The notes: generated by a model from the sequence alone, not told the origin. Positions 27,207 through 34,915 are shown, counted from the first letter of the stretch. The stretch is 42,843 nt of DNA from Rickettsiales bacterium (GCA_025210695.1 JAOARE010000041.1:1-42843), one strand, 5' to 3'. Translations and numbers: made by a program.

Positions 27207-28439
27207 ATGCTTGAATTATTTATTATATCTATTTCCATTATCGTTCCTCTTTCTTTGTCTTGTATACTTTCGGCTTCTGAAACAGCTGTGACCGCTATGT
27301 CTGGTGCTAAAATTCATAAATTAAAAAAAGATGGTAACAAAAGAGCAAGAATTATTAGTAAATTAAAGGAAGATAGAGAAGGTTTAATTAGTACTATTTT
27401 ACTTGCTAATAATACTTGTAACATTCTTGCTTCCACTATGTCTGCGGCTTTTTTAATTAAAATTTTTGGTGGAGAAGGAATTATATATTCTACAGTAATT
27501 ATGACGGCATTAATTATTGTTTTTGCTGAAGTGTTACCTAAAACCTATGCTATCGCGCATCCTGAGAAGCTTGCATTAAAGTTTGCTTATTTTTTAAAAA
27601 TTACAGTTACTATTTGTAAACCCATTACTGGAATGATTAATAAATTTGTCTCTATATTTAAAATTTCTCCAAATTATGATGATAATCTCGTTTCTCCAAC
27701 AGATGAGATTAAGGGAGCCATTGATTTGCATCATAGACAAGGTAGGTTTGATCAAGATAATAAATATATGCTAGATGGAGTCTTTTTTTTAGAAGAGACA
27801 AATGTTAGCGAGGTTATGACGCATCGTAAGAATATAGAAAGTATTAATATAGATTTAGGTATTAAAGAAATTTTAGCTCAAGTTAAGGAGTCTGGTTATA
27901 CTCGCATCCCAATGTGGAAAGACAATCCCGATAATATAGTGGGAGTTTTAAACACCCGTGAATTGCTTGATACTTTATTAGATGGTCAGAAGCTTAATAA
28001 GATAAATATAAATGATTTAATTGTTGAGCCAATATTTGTTCATGAAAATACCACCTTAGGAGAGCAATTATCTAACTTCAAAGAACGAAAAATTCGTTTT
28101 GCAATGGTTATTGATGAATATGGAGATATTCAAGGCTTGATAACTTTAGCTGATATTTTAGAAGAAGTTATAGGCAGTGTTCAAGAAGAGGGAGATGATG
28201 AAGTGATTCTTAAAGATGGTGCTTGTGTTGTTAAAGGGGAAGTAACTATCCGTGATCTTAACAGGGCATTAGATTGGCATTTGCCTGATGAAGATGCCAG
28301 TACCATTGCAGGTTTAGTTATTCATGAGGCTGAGAGAATTCCTGAGGTTGGAGAAGAATTCAAATTCTATAAATTCTATTTTACTATTCTATCTAAGAAT
28401 GGTAATCAACTAACCAGTATTAAAGTCAAGAAGGTTTAA
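27207..28439 (+). CDS. CNNM/CorC-HlyC family transporter (DUF21-CBS protein)
   Basis: The protein (410 residues from the ATG at 27207; a TTG at 27201 would add two) has a DUF21/CNNM membrane domain (about 1-185, starting LELFIISISIIVPLSLSCIL with ASETAVTAMS), a CBS pair (about 195-320, EVMTHRKNIESIN and FAMVIDEYGDIQGLITLADI) and a CorC/HlyC C-terminal domain (about 335-410). Family members export Mg2+ or Co2+ or act in their resistance; some are called TlyC hemolysins in Rickettsia. It follows mlaF by 14 bases, an association I cannot explain functionally. Confidence 0.92.
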   Translation: MLELFIISISIIVPLSLSCILSASETAVTAMSGAKIHKLKKDGNKRARIISKLKEDREGLISTILLANNTCNILASTMSAAFLIKIFGGEGIIYSTVIMTALIIVFAEVLPKTYAIAHPEKLALKFAYFLKITVTICKPITGMINKFVSIFKISPNYDDNLVSPTDEIKGAIDLHHRQGRFDQDNKYMLDGVFFLEETNVSEVMTHRKNIESINIDLGIKEILAQVKESGYTRIPMWKDNPDNIVGVLNTRELLDTLLDGQKLNKININDLIVEPIFVHENTTLGEQLSNFKERKIRFAMVIDEYGDIQGLITLADILEEVIGSVQEEGDDEVILKDGACVVKGEVTIRDLNRALDWHLPDEDASTIAGLVIHEAERIPEVGEEFKFYKFYFTILSKNGNQLTSIKVKKV

Positions 28440-28477
28440 GTTAGGTATATATTAAGTTTTAGGCATGAGGAATGGTT

Positions 28478-28573
28478 ATGGGCAGGAAAGCCCATTATAG
28501 GTAAGGGATGAATTAGATCTGAAGATCTAATGAGTTTTTGATTTGGATTCTTACGCTAAACTTGCAGTTTAGC
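28478..28573 (+). ncRNA. candidate structured RNA: three hairpins in about 100 bases
   Basis: Three perfect stems lie within 96 bases: ATGGGC/GCCCAT (28478-28495, loop AGGAAA), ATTAGATCT/AGATCTAAT (28512-28531) and GCTAAAC/GTTTAGC (28555-28573, loop TTGCA). In AT-rich intergenic DNA this density suggests a folded transcript, either a small RNA or the 3' untranslated region of the mlaE-mlaF-corB-like operon. No known RNA family is recognised. Confidence 0.3.
28512..28539 (+). terminator. possible intrinsic terminator after the mla operon
   Basis: A 9-base stem (ATTAGATCT/AGATCTAAT, 28512-28531) is followed by GAG and a run of five T (28535-28539), about 75 bases after the last operon gene. 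The stem is AT-rich, so it would be a weak terminator. Confidence 0.4.
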
Positions 28574-29048
28574 TCTTAAATGGCGAGCGTTGACAGATGC
28601 TCTAATCTTATTCTCTTTTAGGAGTTTTTAAAGTAAAATTTGTTATTGATGTAATTTCAATAATTTAATTTTAATATTTGCCAAATATTATTTATTTTCG
28701 TAGTAAAAAAAATTTGGCACGCTTCTAAATCTAATTAGAAACTAAAAAAGACGTTACTGAGTTAAACGCTCTATCTCTTCCACTTGCGTAATTTAGATAT
28801 TTCTAAAAGAGGATTTAATAAAGTATTATGCCAGCAATATTGGGGCTGGATATAGCATTTACACTACTAATCTAGCAAAATGTTTTTTGTCAAATTAATT
28901 AAAACTATGATTTGCGCGGTCATAGGTTGGAAGAATTTTAAACTAATCAATTTACGCGTTTTAATTGAGTTAATTTAAGGTTTCTCTGTAATTAAAGTTA
29001 TTTGACTGATGAAATACATCAATAACAATTCTTACAATATCACAACAT

Positions 29049-29083
29049 GGGGGTAAATGTCATACCCCCTAGATAATTTTTTT
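29049..29083 (+). terminator. GC-rich hairpin followed by a T-run
   Basis: GGGGGTA (29049-29055) pairs with TACCCCC (29063-29069) around a 7-base loop, and seven T follow at 29077-29083. The 7-base gap between stem and T-run is longer than in classic terminators, and no gene on the plus strand ends close by. It could end a transcript running through the gap. Confidence 0.35.
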
Positions 29084-29132
29084 ATCTATTTATAAATCTG
29101 GATCCTCGCGCCCTAAAGGGGCGCTAGGATGA

Positions 29133-29188
29133 CGAAGGAGGGAGGATGGACCAAGGATAACGAAGGAAGGAGGATGGGCCAAGGATAA
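29133..29188 (+). repeat. two tandem 28-bp repeats
   Basis: Units 29133-29160 and 29161-29188 differ at two positions (core GGAGGATG and CCAAGGATAA). They follow a divergent right arm (GCGCCC...GGGCGC then AGGATGACG, about 29108-29133) of the palindromic element family, and appear to be iterated outward ends of it. Confidence 0.7.
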
Positions 29189-29207
29189 CGATATTGTTAA
29201 AACATTC

Positions 29208-29237
29208 CGTCATTGCGAGGAAACGTTATATTTTCTC
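29208..29237 (+). repeat. extra left-end copy before palindromic element 2
   Basis: CGTCATTGCGAGG at 29208 repeats the left end of the full element that begins 30 bases later at 29238; between them lies a short AT-rich spacer. Confidence 0.75.
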
Positions 29238-29327
29238 CGTCATTGCGAGGAGCCTTGGCGACGAAGCAATCCATATGGAGTGGTTATGGATTGCCACGCG
29301 CTTTAAAATAAAGCGCTCGCAATGACG
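29238..29327 (+). repeat. palindromic repeat element, copy 2 (90 bp)
   Basis: It has the same terminal inverted repeats (CGTCATTGCGAG / CTCGCAATGACG), the internal GACGAAGCAATCC and GATTGCCACGCG, and the hairpin GCGCTTTA...TAAAGCGC. The orientation is the same as copies 1 and 3. It lies before the csaA stop codon, in the gap between converging transcripts. Confidence 0.9.
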
Positions 29328-29370
29328 AGTGAGAGGGACAGGGTGCAATGACGAGTGAGCGGGACAGGGC
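29319..29370 (+). repeat. tandem copies of the palindromic element's right end
   Basis: Two 26-base units (29319-29344, 29345-29370), GCAATGACGAGTGAG followed by GGGACAGGG, differ at two positions. Two further diverged units with GGATGACGAGTGGG (29375) and GGATGACAAGTGGG (29408) follow to about 29422. Confidence 0.75.
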
Positions 29371-29459
29371 GCTAGGATGACGAGTGGGAGTGATAGGGGG
29401 CACTGGGAGGATGACAAGTGGGGATAAGGCAGATTGGACTTTAAATGATGAAATTATTA

Positions 29460-29798
29460 TCAACAGAGTTTTTGTCCATTTGGTGCTTTTGGATCACTTG
29501 ATGCTAAGCAGATTGCGCCGTTGTCATCAGTAAATCCCAGTAGTAGGAATTGAGATAAAAATCCAGCAATGTTTTTTTCGCCTAAGTTTACGCAAGCAAT
29601 AATAGATTTTCCTATTAGCGAGTCCAAACTATAATTAATAGTTACTTGTGCTGAGGTTTGTAATATGCCTATTTGGGGGCCAAAATCTGCCCATATTTTA
29701 AATGCTGGTTTTTTTGCTCTAGGAAACTTTTCGGTTTTCACTATAGTTCCAGAGCGTAAATCTACACGCTCAAATTCTTCATAACTTATTATGCTCAT
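29460..29798 (-). CDS. csaA: tRNA-binding domain protein CsaA
   Basis: CsaA is a dimeric OB-fold protein with a tRNA-binding domain like that of MetRS C-termini; in Bacillus it has export-chaperone-like activity. The 112-residue sequence covers the whole domain: FERVDLRSGTIVKTEKFPRA, then IGILQTSAQVT, IIACVNLGEKNIAGFLSQ and the closing SDPKAPNGQKL. It is the last gene of the lipB-ydcF-plsC-csaA run, 15 bases after plsC. Confidence 0.93.
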   Translation of the reverse strand: MSIISYEEFERVDLRSGTIVKTEKFPRAKKPAFKIWADFGPQIGILQTSAQVTINYSLDSLIGKSIIACVNLGEKNIAGFLSQFLLLGFTDDNGAICLASSDPKAPNGQKLC

Positions 29799-29813
29799 TA
29801 TAACCTTCAGTTT

Positions 29814-30527
29814 TTAAATAATTAGTTCTTTTGACTTGGTTTCTATTTGTTCTTCCAATTGACTCATGAATTCTTTTTTATTCAGATCATTAGATATGGC
29901 GGGAAGAAATTCTATTGTGAATTTACCTGGTTTTTTAAGGAAAGAATCTTTAGGCCAGAAACACCCAGTGTTTAAAGCTATGGGGATTATACTGGCCGCT
30001 TTGAGATTATAAATAGCAGCAATCCCAGCATTATATTCTACTTGATTTCCAGGTTTGGTTCTGGTTCCTTCAGGGAAGATAATTATGGAATAGCCATCAT
30101 CTAACTTATCTTGTACTTCTTTTAAAAGAATTTTTAGGCTTTTAATTCCTCCTGATCTATCTATGGCAATCATCCCCATTTTTTTTAAATAATATCCAAA
30201 TACTGGAATATTAAGTAATTCTTTCTTTAAAACAAATACAGGTTTATGTACAAGAATATGATACATGAATGTCTCTAAGGCTGATTGATGCTTAGAGGCA
30301 TAAATAGCAGGGACTTTAGGACGGTTTTCTACCCCTTTTAGATCAAGCTTTAAATTACATAATATTTTAAGAAAGAAATAAAGACCTTGGGCCCAGATTT
30401 TGCCTACCACTAATATAATAATATGAGTTGGCATAAACACCACTGGAAAAAATAGTATTCCCACAGCTAAAGTCCAGAAAACATAAAAGCAATTAAAAAT
30501 GAAAGAACGAATTATTTGATTAAACAT
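29814..30527 (-). CDS. plsC: 1-acyl-sn-glycerol-3-phosphate acyltransferase
   Basis: PlsC acylates lysophosphatidic acid to phosphatidic acid at the inner membrane. The 237-residue protein has hydrophobic segments near the N-terminus (about 7-45), the catalytic HX4E/D motif as ASKHQSALETF (His80, Glu85; alphaproteobacterial members commonly have Glu), and the glycerol-phosphate-binding FPEGTRTKPG (151-160). Its start overlaps the ydcF end by 16 bases. Confidence 0.93.
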   Translation of the reverse strand: MFNQIIRSFIFNCFYVFWTLAVGILFFPVVFMPTHIIILVVGKIWAQGLYFFLKILCNLKLDLKGVENRPKVPAIYASKHQSALETFMYHILVHKPVFVLKKELLNIPVFGYYLKKMGMIAIDRSGGIKSLKILLKEVQDKLDDGYSIIIFPEGTRTKPGNQVEYNAGIAAIYNLKAASIIPIALNTGCFWPKDSFLKKPGKFTIEFLPAISNDLNKKEFMSQLEEQIETKSKELII

Positions 30528-31054
30528 ACTAAAAATTTATTATACTCCAGAAAGGCTTGTTGATAATTAATGTTATTTACTACCGGATATGGAATAATTT
30601 CTATATTCGGCATAGAGTTTTTAAACAGTCGTAAGCTGCGTGGCATATGGTAATTTGAGGTGACTAAAATTATTTTCTTATAACCATTATTTTTAATCCA
30701 TTCCAGGCTTTCAATGGCATTGCCTTCAGTGGAATCAGCAAAATGATCTAAAGTAATAGAAGATTTTAAAGTTTCCACATAATCACTAGAAAAAGATGAT
30801 AGAAATTTACTTAGGTCTTTTAAGGGAACGTTTTGCCCAACGCCTGAGATGAATAGGTGTTTTCCATAATCGAAAGATAATAGCTGTAGCCCTGCATCTA
30901 TTCTACCCTTTGCTCCAGTTAAAACAATGATTGCATCGGCTCTTTCATTTAATTCTATTTTTTCATGAGAGATCTTGCTTAAGAATAAAGCAAAACCAAG
31001 CATCCATATAAAAATTATAAAGAATATAACGTATAGAATTTTAGAAGAACTCAC
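30512..31054 (-). CDS. YdcF-family (DUF218) envelope protein
   Basis: The 180-residue protein has one N-terminal membrane helix (ILYVIFFIIFIWMLGFALFL) and then a DUF218 domain: ADAIIVLTGAKGRIDAGLQL, LFISGVG, EGNAIESLEWIKNNGYKK, ILVTSNYHMPRSLRLF. Relatives (YdcF, SanA, ElyC) act in envelope or polyprenyl-carrier metabolism, but the reaction is not established. It overlaps lipB upstream (14 bases) and plsC downstream (16 bases), which indicates tight co-translation. Confidence 0.9.
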   Translation of the reverse strand: MSSSKILYVIFFIIFIWMLGFALFLSKISHEKIELNERADAIIVLTGAKGRIDAGLQLLSFDYGKHLFISGVGQNVPLKDLSKFLSSFSSDYVETLKSSITLDHFADSTEGNAIESLEWIKNNGYKKIILVTSNYHMPRSLRLFKNSMPNIEIIPYPVVNNINYQQAFLEYNKFLVCLIK

Positions 31055-31679
31055 TAAATTTACTCTTTAATATGCTATCTAATTTTTGATAAGATATATT
31101 ATATCCCAGTTCATTTAAAGAGGTTACGCCAAATTCCTTGATACCGCAAGGAATTATTCCGCTATAATGTTCAAGATTGGGGTTAACGTTAATTGCGATA
31201 CCATGATAAGTGATCCATTTTCTGACCCTAATTCCAATGGCTGCTATTTTAGCTTCTTTGTTTTGTTTATCAATGGTCCAGATTCCTATGCGACCCTCTC
31301 TTTTTTCAGAGGATAAACCAATTTCAGCAAGACTAGCTATTATCCAGTCTTCTAGATTTGCAACATATTTTCTTAAATCTTCTTCTCTTTTTCTTAAGTC
31401 TAACATTAAATAGACTACTCTCTGGCCTGGGCCATGATAGGTGTATTGTCCACCTCTGCCTGTTTGATAGACTGGAAGATTTAGAGAATTAAATAAATCT
31501 TTAGATTCAGCGCTGCTTCCTCCAGTGTAAATGGGAGGATGTTCTAAAAACCAAACCAGCTCAGATGCTTTTTCTTGATGGATTTGGTAAATGCGCTGTT
31601 CCATGAAGTTTATAGCTTCTTGATATTCAATTGGCTTTGTGGATATTTTCCATTCTATTGTCATAAAGCTATTATGCAT
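31041..31679 (-). CDS. lipB: lipoyl(octanoyl) transferase
   Basis: LipB moves octanoate from ACP to the lipoyl domains of 2-oxoacid dehydrogenases, the first step of lipoate synthesis. The 212-residue protein has GRGGQYTYHGPGQRVVYLML, the conserved Lys144 in AKIAAIGIRV and the acyl-accepting Cys178 in GIIPCGIKEFGVTSL. An ATG at codon 6 is an alternative start. It is the first gene of the minus-strand run down to csaA. Confidence 0.96.
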   Translation of the reverse strand: MHNSFMTIEWKISTKPIEYQEAINFMEQRIYQIHQEKASELVWFLEHPPIYTGGSSAESKDLFNSLNLPVYQTGRGGQYTYHGPGQRVVYLMLDLRKREEDLRKYVANLEDWIIASLAEIGLSSEKREGRIGIWTIDKQNKEAKIAAIGIRVRKWITYHGIAINVNPNLEHYSGIIPCGIKEFGVTSLNELGYNISYQKLDSILKSKFSEFF

Positions 31680-31802
31680 TTATTTTTTATGACTAAATAT
31701 AATGACTCTTTGAGATTAGGGCAAGAATTTAAAAATGGACAATTTTATTATTTTAAATAAACTTAAATAGTTTTAGTTATTAGTGATATTATAGAGTGTT
31801 AC

Positions 31803-32411
31803 ATGTTAAAAGAGTTCTTCAAAGCCGCAAGAGAAGGAAAATTAGAGGATATGAAGGTCATGGTGGAGAATGGATTTGATCCCCATCAAGCATCTCATGA
31901 TCAAAGGGATGCGTTGTATTATGCTATTACAGGTGGACATATTGATGTTATAGAATGGCTGGTAATAGAGCAAGAACTTGATATTAATCATGCTAACATC
32001 TATGGAGAGATAGGTCTTCATGTGGCTGCTATTGAAAGAAATTACGATGTTATGAGATGGATGTTAGAGCATGGGGCTATGGCTGAGGTAGGAGATAATT
32101 TTGGTATATCTCCTTTACAGAGAGCAGCCAGAGTTAATGTGGAAATGGTTGATTTATTATTGTCGTTTGGCGCTGACATTAATCATGTGGATAATGATGG
32201 ACTAACAGCATTGCATTATTCAATGCTAAGAGGAGTTGATGAAGATATGATGAATCATTTAGTAATTCGTGGTGCGGATATCTATGATCTTCATGGTGAG
32301 GTTATATTTAGTCAGGAGTATTTAGAAGGTTCAAGGGAGTATAATGTATTACATAATATTTATATCTTAAATCAATTACCAAATTATGTAGAGTCTTATA
32401 TTAACTTTTAA
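31803..32411 (+). CDS. ankyrin-repeat protein
   Basis: The 202-residue protein is almost entirely ankyrin repeats: about five units in residues 5-165 (DALYYAITGGHIDVIEWLV, GLHVAAIERNYDVMRWMLEH, PLQRAARVNVEMVDLLLSFG, TALHYSMLRGVDEDMMNHLV). The C-terminal 35 residues are outside the repeats. No signal peptide. Probably a protein-binding adaptor or a type IV-secreted effector, as often proposed for Rickettsiales ankyrin proteins; not shown here. Confidence 0.93.
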   Translation: MLKEFFKAAREGKLEDMKVMVENGFDPHQASHDQRDALYYAITGGHIDVIEWLVIEQELDINHANIYGEIGLHVAAIERNYDVMRWMLEHGAMAEVGDNFGISPLQRAARVNVEMVDLLLSFGADINHVDNDGLTALHYSMLRGVDEDMMNHLVIRGADIYDLHGEVIFSQEYLEGSREYNVLHNIYILNQLPNYVESYINF

Positions 32412-32454
32412 AAATATGTTGTGAATATATATTTTATGTTATTATTAAATCATT

Positions 32455-33246
32455 ATGATTATATCTAAAGATGACTCCACACAGCTATTGAATAAACTGC
32501 TTGAGCAATTTAAGCAGCTAGATATGGTGCCAGTTATTGGTGCAGAGATAGAGTTTTATCTATCTCCTCCTAATATTGATAAACTAGATTTAGCTATTCC
32601 AATTGAAAAAGAAAAAGGAGAGAATCAGTTTGAGGTTAAGACAGATTATAGCTCTGATATATTTGGGCAGGTTCAAAAAATATTGGATTTAAGAGAGAAA
32701 ATAACAGAGCAAGCTTTAAAGCATGGGATGGAAGTTGATTTCTCAGCTAAGCCATTTCTAGACCAACCGGGCAGCGCATTGCATATTCATTTGCATTTAG
32801 AGAATTCTATGGGGGATAACCTTTTTATTAAAAATAATAACAAAGAAACAAAACTTATGCTTCATTCTATAGCAGGGCTATGCTCATCTATGGCAGAGCA
32901 TATGCTAATATTTGCACCTTATGAGAATGCATATTTACGCTATAAAGGTGATTCTGTGGAGAGTCCAAGCAAAATATGCTGGGGAGGAAACAACCGTAGT
33001 GCTGCAATTCGTATTCCTTTATCAGAAAAGAACAACCGCAGGATAGAGCATAGAGTGGCCTGTGGAGACGCTTCACCACTGGATGTTGTTTGCGCTATAT
33101 TCTATGGAGTTCTAAAAGGAATAAGAGAGGAGTCTATCCCTTCAGAAAAACTCCATGGAAATGCTTTTCTTGAACAATATGATTATCCTGTTTTTCCTCA
33201 AGATTATGCTGTAGCAAAAAAGAACTTTAAAAGAATTATTTTATAA
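32455..33246 (+). CDS. glutamine synthetase-like protein, catalytic core only
   Basis: The 263-residue protein matches the catalytic domain of glutamine synthetases: GAEIEFYL with metal-ligand Glu residues, GENQFEVKT, the GSALHIHLHLENSMGDNLF block, WGGNNRSAAIRIP (the NRSAxIRIP motif) and RIEHRVACGDASPLDVV. It lacks the roughly 100-residue N-terminal beta-grasp domain and the last 80 or so residues of a full enzyme (about 450). It may be a decaying gene, or a shorter gamma-glutamyl ligase of the kind seen in some Rickettsiales. It is intact as a reading frame and flanked by two ankyrin genes. Confidence 0.85.
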   Translation: MIISKDDSTQLLNKLLEQFKQLDMVPVIGAEIEFYLSPPNIDKLDLAIPIEKEKGENQFEVKTDYSSDIFGQVQKILDLREKITEQALKHGMEVDFSAKPFLDQPGSALHIHLHLENSMGDNLFIKNNNKETKLMLHSIAGLCSSMAEHMLIFAPYENAYLRYKGDSVESPSKICWGGNNRSAAIRIPLSEKNNRRIEHRVACGDASPLDVVCAIFYGVLKGIREESIPSEKLHGNAFLEQYDYPVFPQDYAVAKKNFKRIIL

Positions 33247-33328
33247 AGATATTGATAATCTTCCTTGACAAAATTAATAAACTATTTATAAGTTTATTTT
33301 TCTTAAATCAATAAAAGTATTAAGAGAT

Positions 33329-33931
33329 ATGTCTTGGACAAGTTTACATAAAGCAGTAATGCTTGGCAATATAGAAGAAATAGCTAAATATTTACAAGAT
33401 AATAAAGAAATTATTCATCAGATTGATGAATATTCAAGGACTCCTTTGCATTTAGCATCTGAATACAATAAATCTGAAGTAATTTCTATTTTATTAAATA
33501 ATGGAGCTGATATAGAAAGGGAAGTTCCTGGAGGTTTAACCTCTCTTCACATTGCAGCGTTATCCGATGCTGCTCAAGCGGTTAGTAAGTTAATAGATTT
33601 AAAGGCTAAGGTTAATAAGCAAGATGATCATGGTTACTCTGCTCTTCATATGGCTGCAGAAAATGGAAACTTAAGCATTGTGCAGTTGTTATTAGGCCAT
33701 AATGCTGATGTTACTTTGTTAAATCAAGATGAAATGACACCACTATGCGTGGCTGTTTATCATAAAAATGCAGAGGTGGCATCACTACTTTATGATGTTG
33801 ATGATAGTGAAGTTAGTGATCAATGCTTGGATAAGATGCCTAAAGATGATGAAGGCGTAATAAATGAGATTATAATTTCTTTAATGGGGGATAATAGCAC
33901 AGAGTTAGGAATCACTCTCCAAGTTTTCTAA
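33329..33931 (+). CDS. ankyrin-repeat protein
   Basis: Five ankyrin repeats fill residues 3-165 of this 200-residue protein (TSLHKAVMLGNIEEIAKYLQ, TPLHLASEYNKSEVISILLN, TSLHIAALSDAAQAVSKLID, SALHMAAENGNLSIVQLLLG, TPLCVAVYHKNAEVASLLYD). The last 30 residues are acidic. Its final 20 bases overlap the 3' end of the convergent coq9 gene. A paralogue of the gene at 31803, diverged at the DNA level. Confidence 0.94.
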   Translation: MSWTSLHKAVMLGNIEEIAKYLQDNKEIIHQIDEYSRTPLHLASEYNKSEVISILLNNGADIEREVPGGLTSLHIAALSDAAQAVSKLIDLKAKVNKQDDHGYSALHMAAENGNLSIVQLLLGHNADVTLLNQDEMTPLCVAVYHKNAEVASLLYDVDDSEVSDQCLDKMPKDDEGVINEIIISLMGDNSTELGITLQVF

Positions 33932-34532
33932 AGAATCGTAACGCGGACTCCTTCCACTTTCCAATACCTAAAACTTGTTTTATTTTTTTAGCAATAAATT
34001 CTTTGGTGTCTATGTAATTAGGTGATTCATCTGATAGCCAAAACATTAGGCTAGTACTATAGACATATTCAAGAATAGCTCGTTTGGTATAATGATTGTA
34101 ATCTGTAGAATTATCTCCGGCAAGATACCACATTCTGCTACAGCTTTGCCATATGAACTTCTGAGACTGACAAATATTTATGGGTATAAGGTTATATTGC
34201 ATAAGTGAAGGAATGGCTAAACGATATGAACTATAAGCCTTTAGTTTTAACTCAATTAACCATGCTATTTTATCGCTAATTTTACTAGGGATGGGGCCTT
34301 TAAGATATTCCTCTTCCATTTGCTTATTCATTAATTGATGGAAATACTCAGTTAAACTTTTGATACCTTTAGGAAATAAAAGCTCAGTATAACCTTCAGA
34401 GAACCCGCAATCTTCAGCAGATTTCTTAAGATTGCTATAACTCCATCGATCGAAGGGGGCATTTTTAAGAAAATCTGTTAGAATTAACATTTTTTCCTGA
34501 TCTATAGAATCATTTAGTTTACTTTCGCTCAT
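33912..34532 (-). CDS. coq9: COQ9-family ubiquinone biosynthesis protein
   Basis: COQ9 is a lipid-binding protein that supports ubiquinone hydroxylation (with COQ7) in mitochondria and alphaproteobacteria. The 206-residue protein has the TetR-like N-terminal helices (NAPFDRWSYSNLKKSAEDCG, then FSEGYTELLFPKGI) and the COQ9 domain (MWYLAGDNSTDYNHYTKRAI, LEYVYSTSLMFWLSDES). This family is restricted to alphaproteobacteria and their mitochondrial descendants, supporting the organism call. The 3' ends of coq9 and the ankyrin gene overlap by 20 bases. Confidence 0.93.
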   Translation of the reverse strand: MSESKLNDSIDQEKMLILTDFLKNAPFDRWSYSNLKKSAEDCGFSEGYTELLFPKGIKSLTEYFHQLMNKQMEEEYLKGPIPSKISDKIAWLIELKLKAYSSYRLAIPSLMQYNLIPINICQSQKFIWQSCSRMWYLAGDNSTDYNHYTKRAILEYVYSTSLMFWLSDESPNYIDTKEFIAKKIKQVLGIGKWKESALRFFRKLGE

Positions 34533-34577
34533 AAGTTATGTATACTCCTCTTCGTTATAAACTAAATATACTATCTA

Positions 34578-34606
34578 TTGGTTTAACTATCAATGATATA
34601 TATATG
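34578..34606 (+). promoter_or_regulatory. possible sigma-70 promoter for rpsU
   Basis: TTGGTT (34578-34583) and TATATG (34601-34606) are 17 bases apart, in the coq9/rpsU divergent gap, about 40 bases before the rpsU start. The boxes are imperfect and the region is AT-rich. Confidence 0.25.
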
Positions 34607-34648
34607 TTCAGGTAATCCTAATTTAATATGTGAAAGGGGGGAATTAAA

Positions 34649-34849
34649 CTGACACAGATCATAGTTCATAATAACAATGTTGATGATGCATTAAAAAAAT
34701 TGAAGAGAGAACTGCAAAAAGAAGGAGTTTTCAAAGCAATTAAAGCTAAGCGTCATTATGAGAAGCCTTCTGTTCGTAAACTAAGAGAAAAGAATGAATC
34801 TCAAAGACGAAGAAGAAAATTGGAGCGCAAGCGTAATTTTGAGTCTTAG
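34649..34849 (+). CDS. rpsU: 30S ribosomal protein S21 with a CTG start codon
   Basis: Translation from CTG at 34649 gives 66 residues beginning (M)TQIIVHNNNVDDALKKLK, then EGVFKAIKAKRHYEKPS and a basic tail ERKRNFES, a clear S21 (family form QVxVRDNNVDQALRxLK, then RRxYEKPS). The frame is closed upstream by TGA at 34631, and between that and the conserved core there is no ATG, GTG or TTG. The only good candidate is CTG, placed exactly at the family N-terminus, with AAGGGGGG (34634-34641) seven bases upstream. An ATT at 34643 is too close to that Shine-Dalgarno. A solid terminator follows. S21 acts in translation initiation, so a weak start codon could allow self-regulation (inference). Confidence 0.93.
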   Translation: MTQIIVHNNNVDDALKKLKRELQKEGVFKAIKAKRHYEKPSVRKLREKNESQRRRRKLERKRNFES

Positions 34850-34861
34850 AAAAGATTAAAG

Positions 34862-34895
34862 CCGAGATATATTTTGTTTATGTCTCGGTTTTTTT
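34862..34895 (+). terminator. rho-independent terminator after rpsU
   Basis: CCGAGA (34862-34867) pairs with TCTCGG (34883-34888), extended by AT pairs inward (ATA/TAT), and seven T follow at once (34889-34895). It lies 12 bases after the rpsU stop and 20 bases before rsmA, so rpsU is probably a monocistronic unit. Confidence 0.88.
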
Positions 34896-34915
34896 GTGCC
34901 ATATCGTGAGAAAAT

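Larger units (their letters stand above)
28440..29459. other. gene-poor kilobase with hairpins and a repeat cluster
   Basis: No credible protein gene is seen here. The left part (28440-28640) has three closely spaced hairpins, the middle (28680-29100) has more dyads, including TGCCAAAT/ATTTGGCA (left arm 28679-28686) and a GC-rich stem at 29049, and the right part (29100-29420) is a palindromic-element cluster. I looked for tRNA, tmRNA, RNase P RNA and SRP RNA hallmarks and did not find them. An unrecognised small RNA in the left part is possible. Confidence 0.6.

Noticed and set aside
28440..29100. tmRNA, RNase P RNA, 4.5S RNA or tRNA in the long gene-poor region
   Set aside because: No CCA-stem/T-loop motif, no RNase P or SRP core motif and no tag-coding frame could be recognised; only unspecific hairpins remain.
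29226..29417. A 63-codon minus-strand frame in the repeat cluster
   Set aside because: It consists entirely of palindromic element and tandem-end sequence, so it is an artefact of the repeats.
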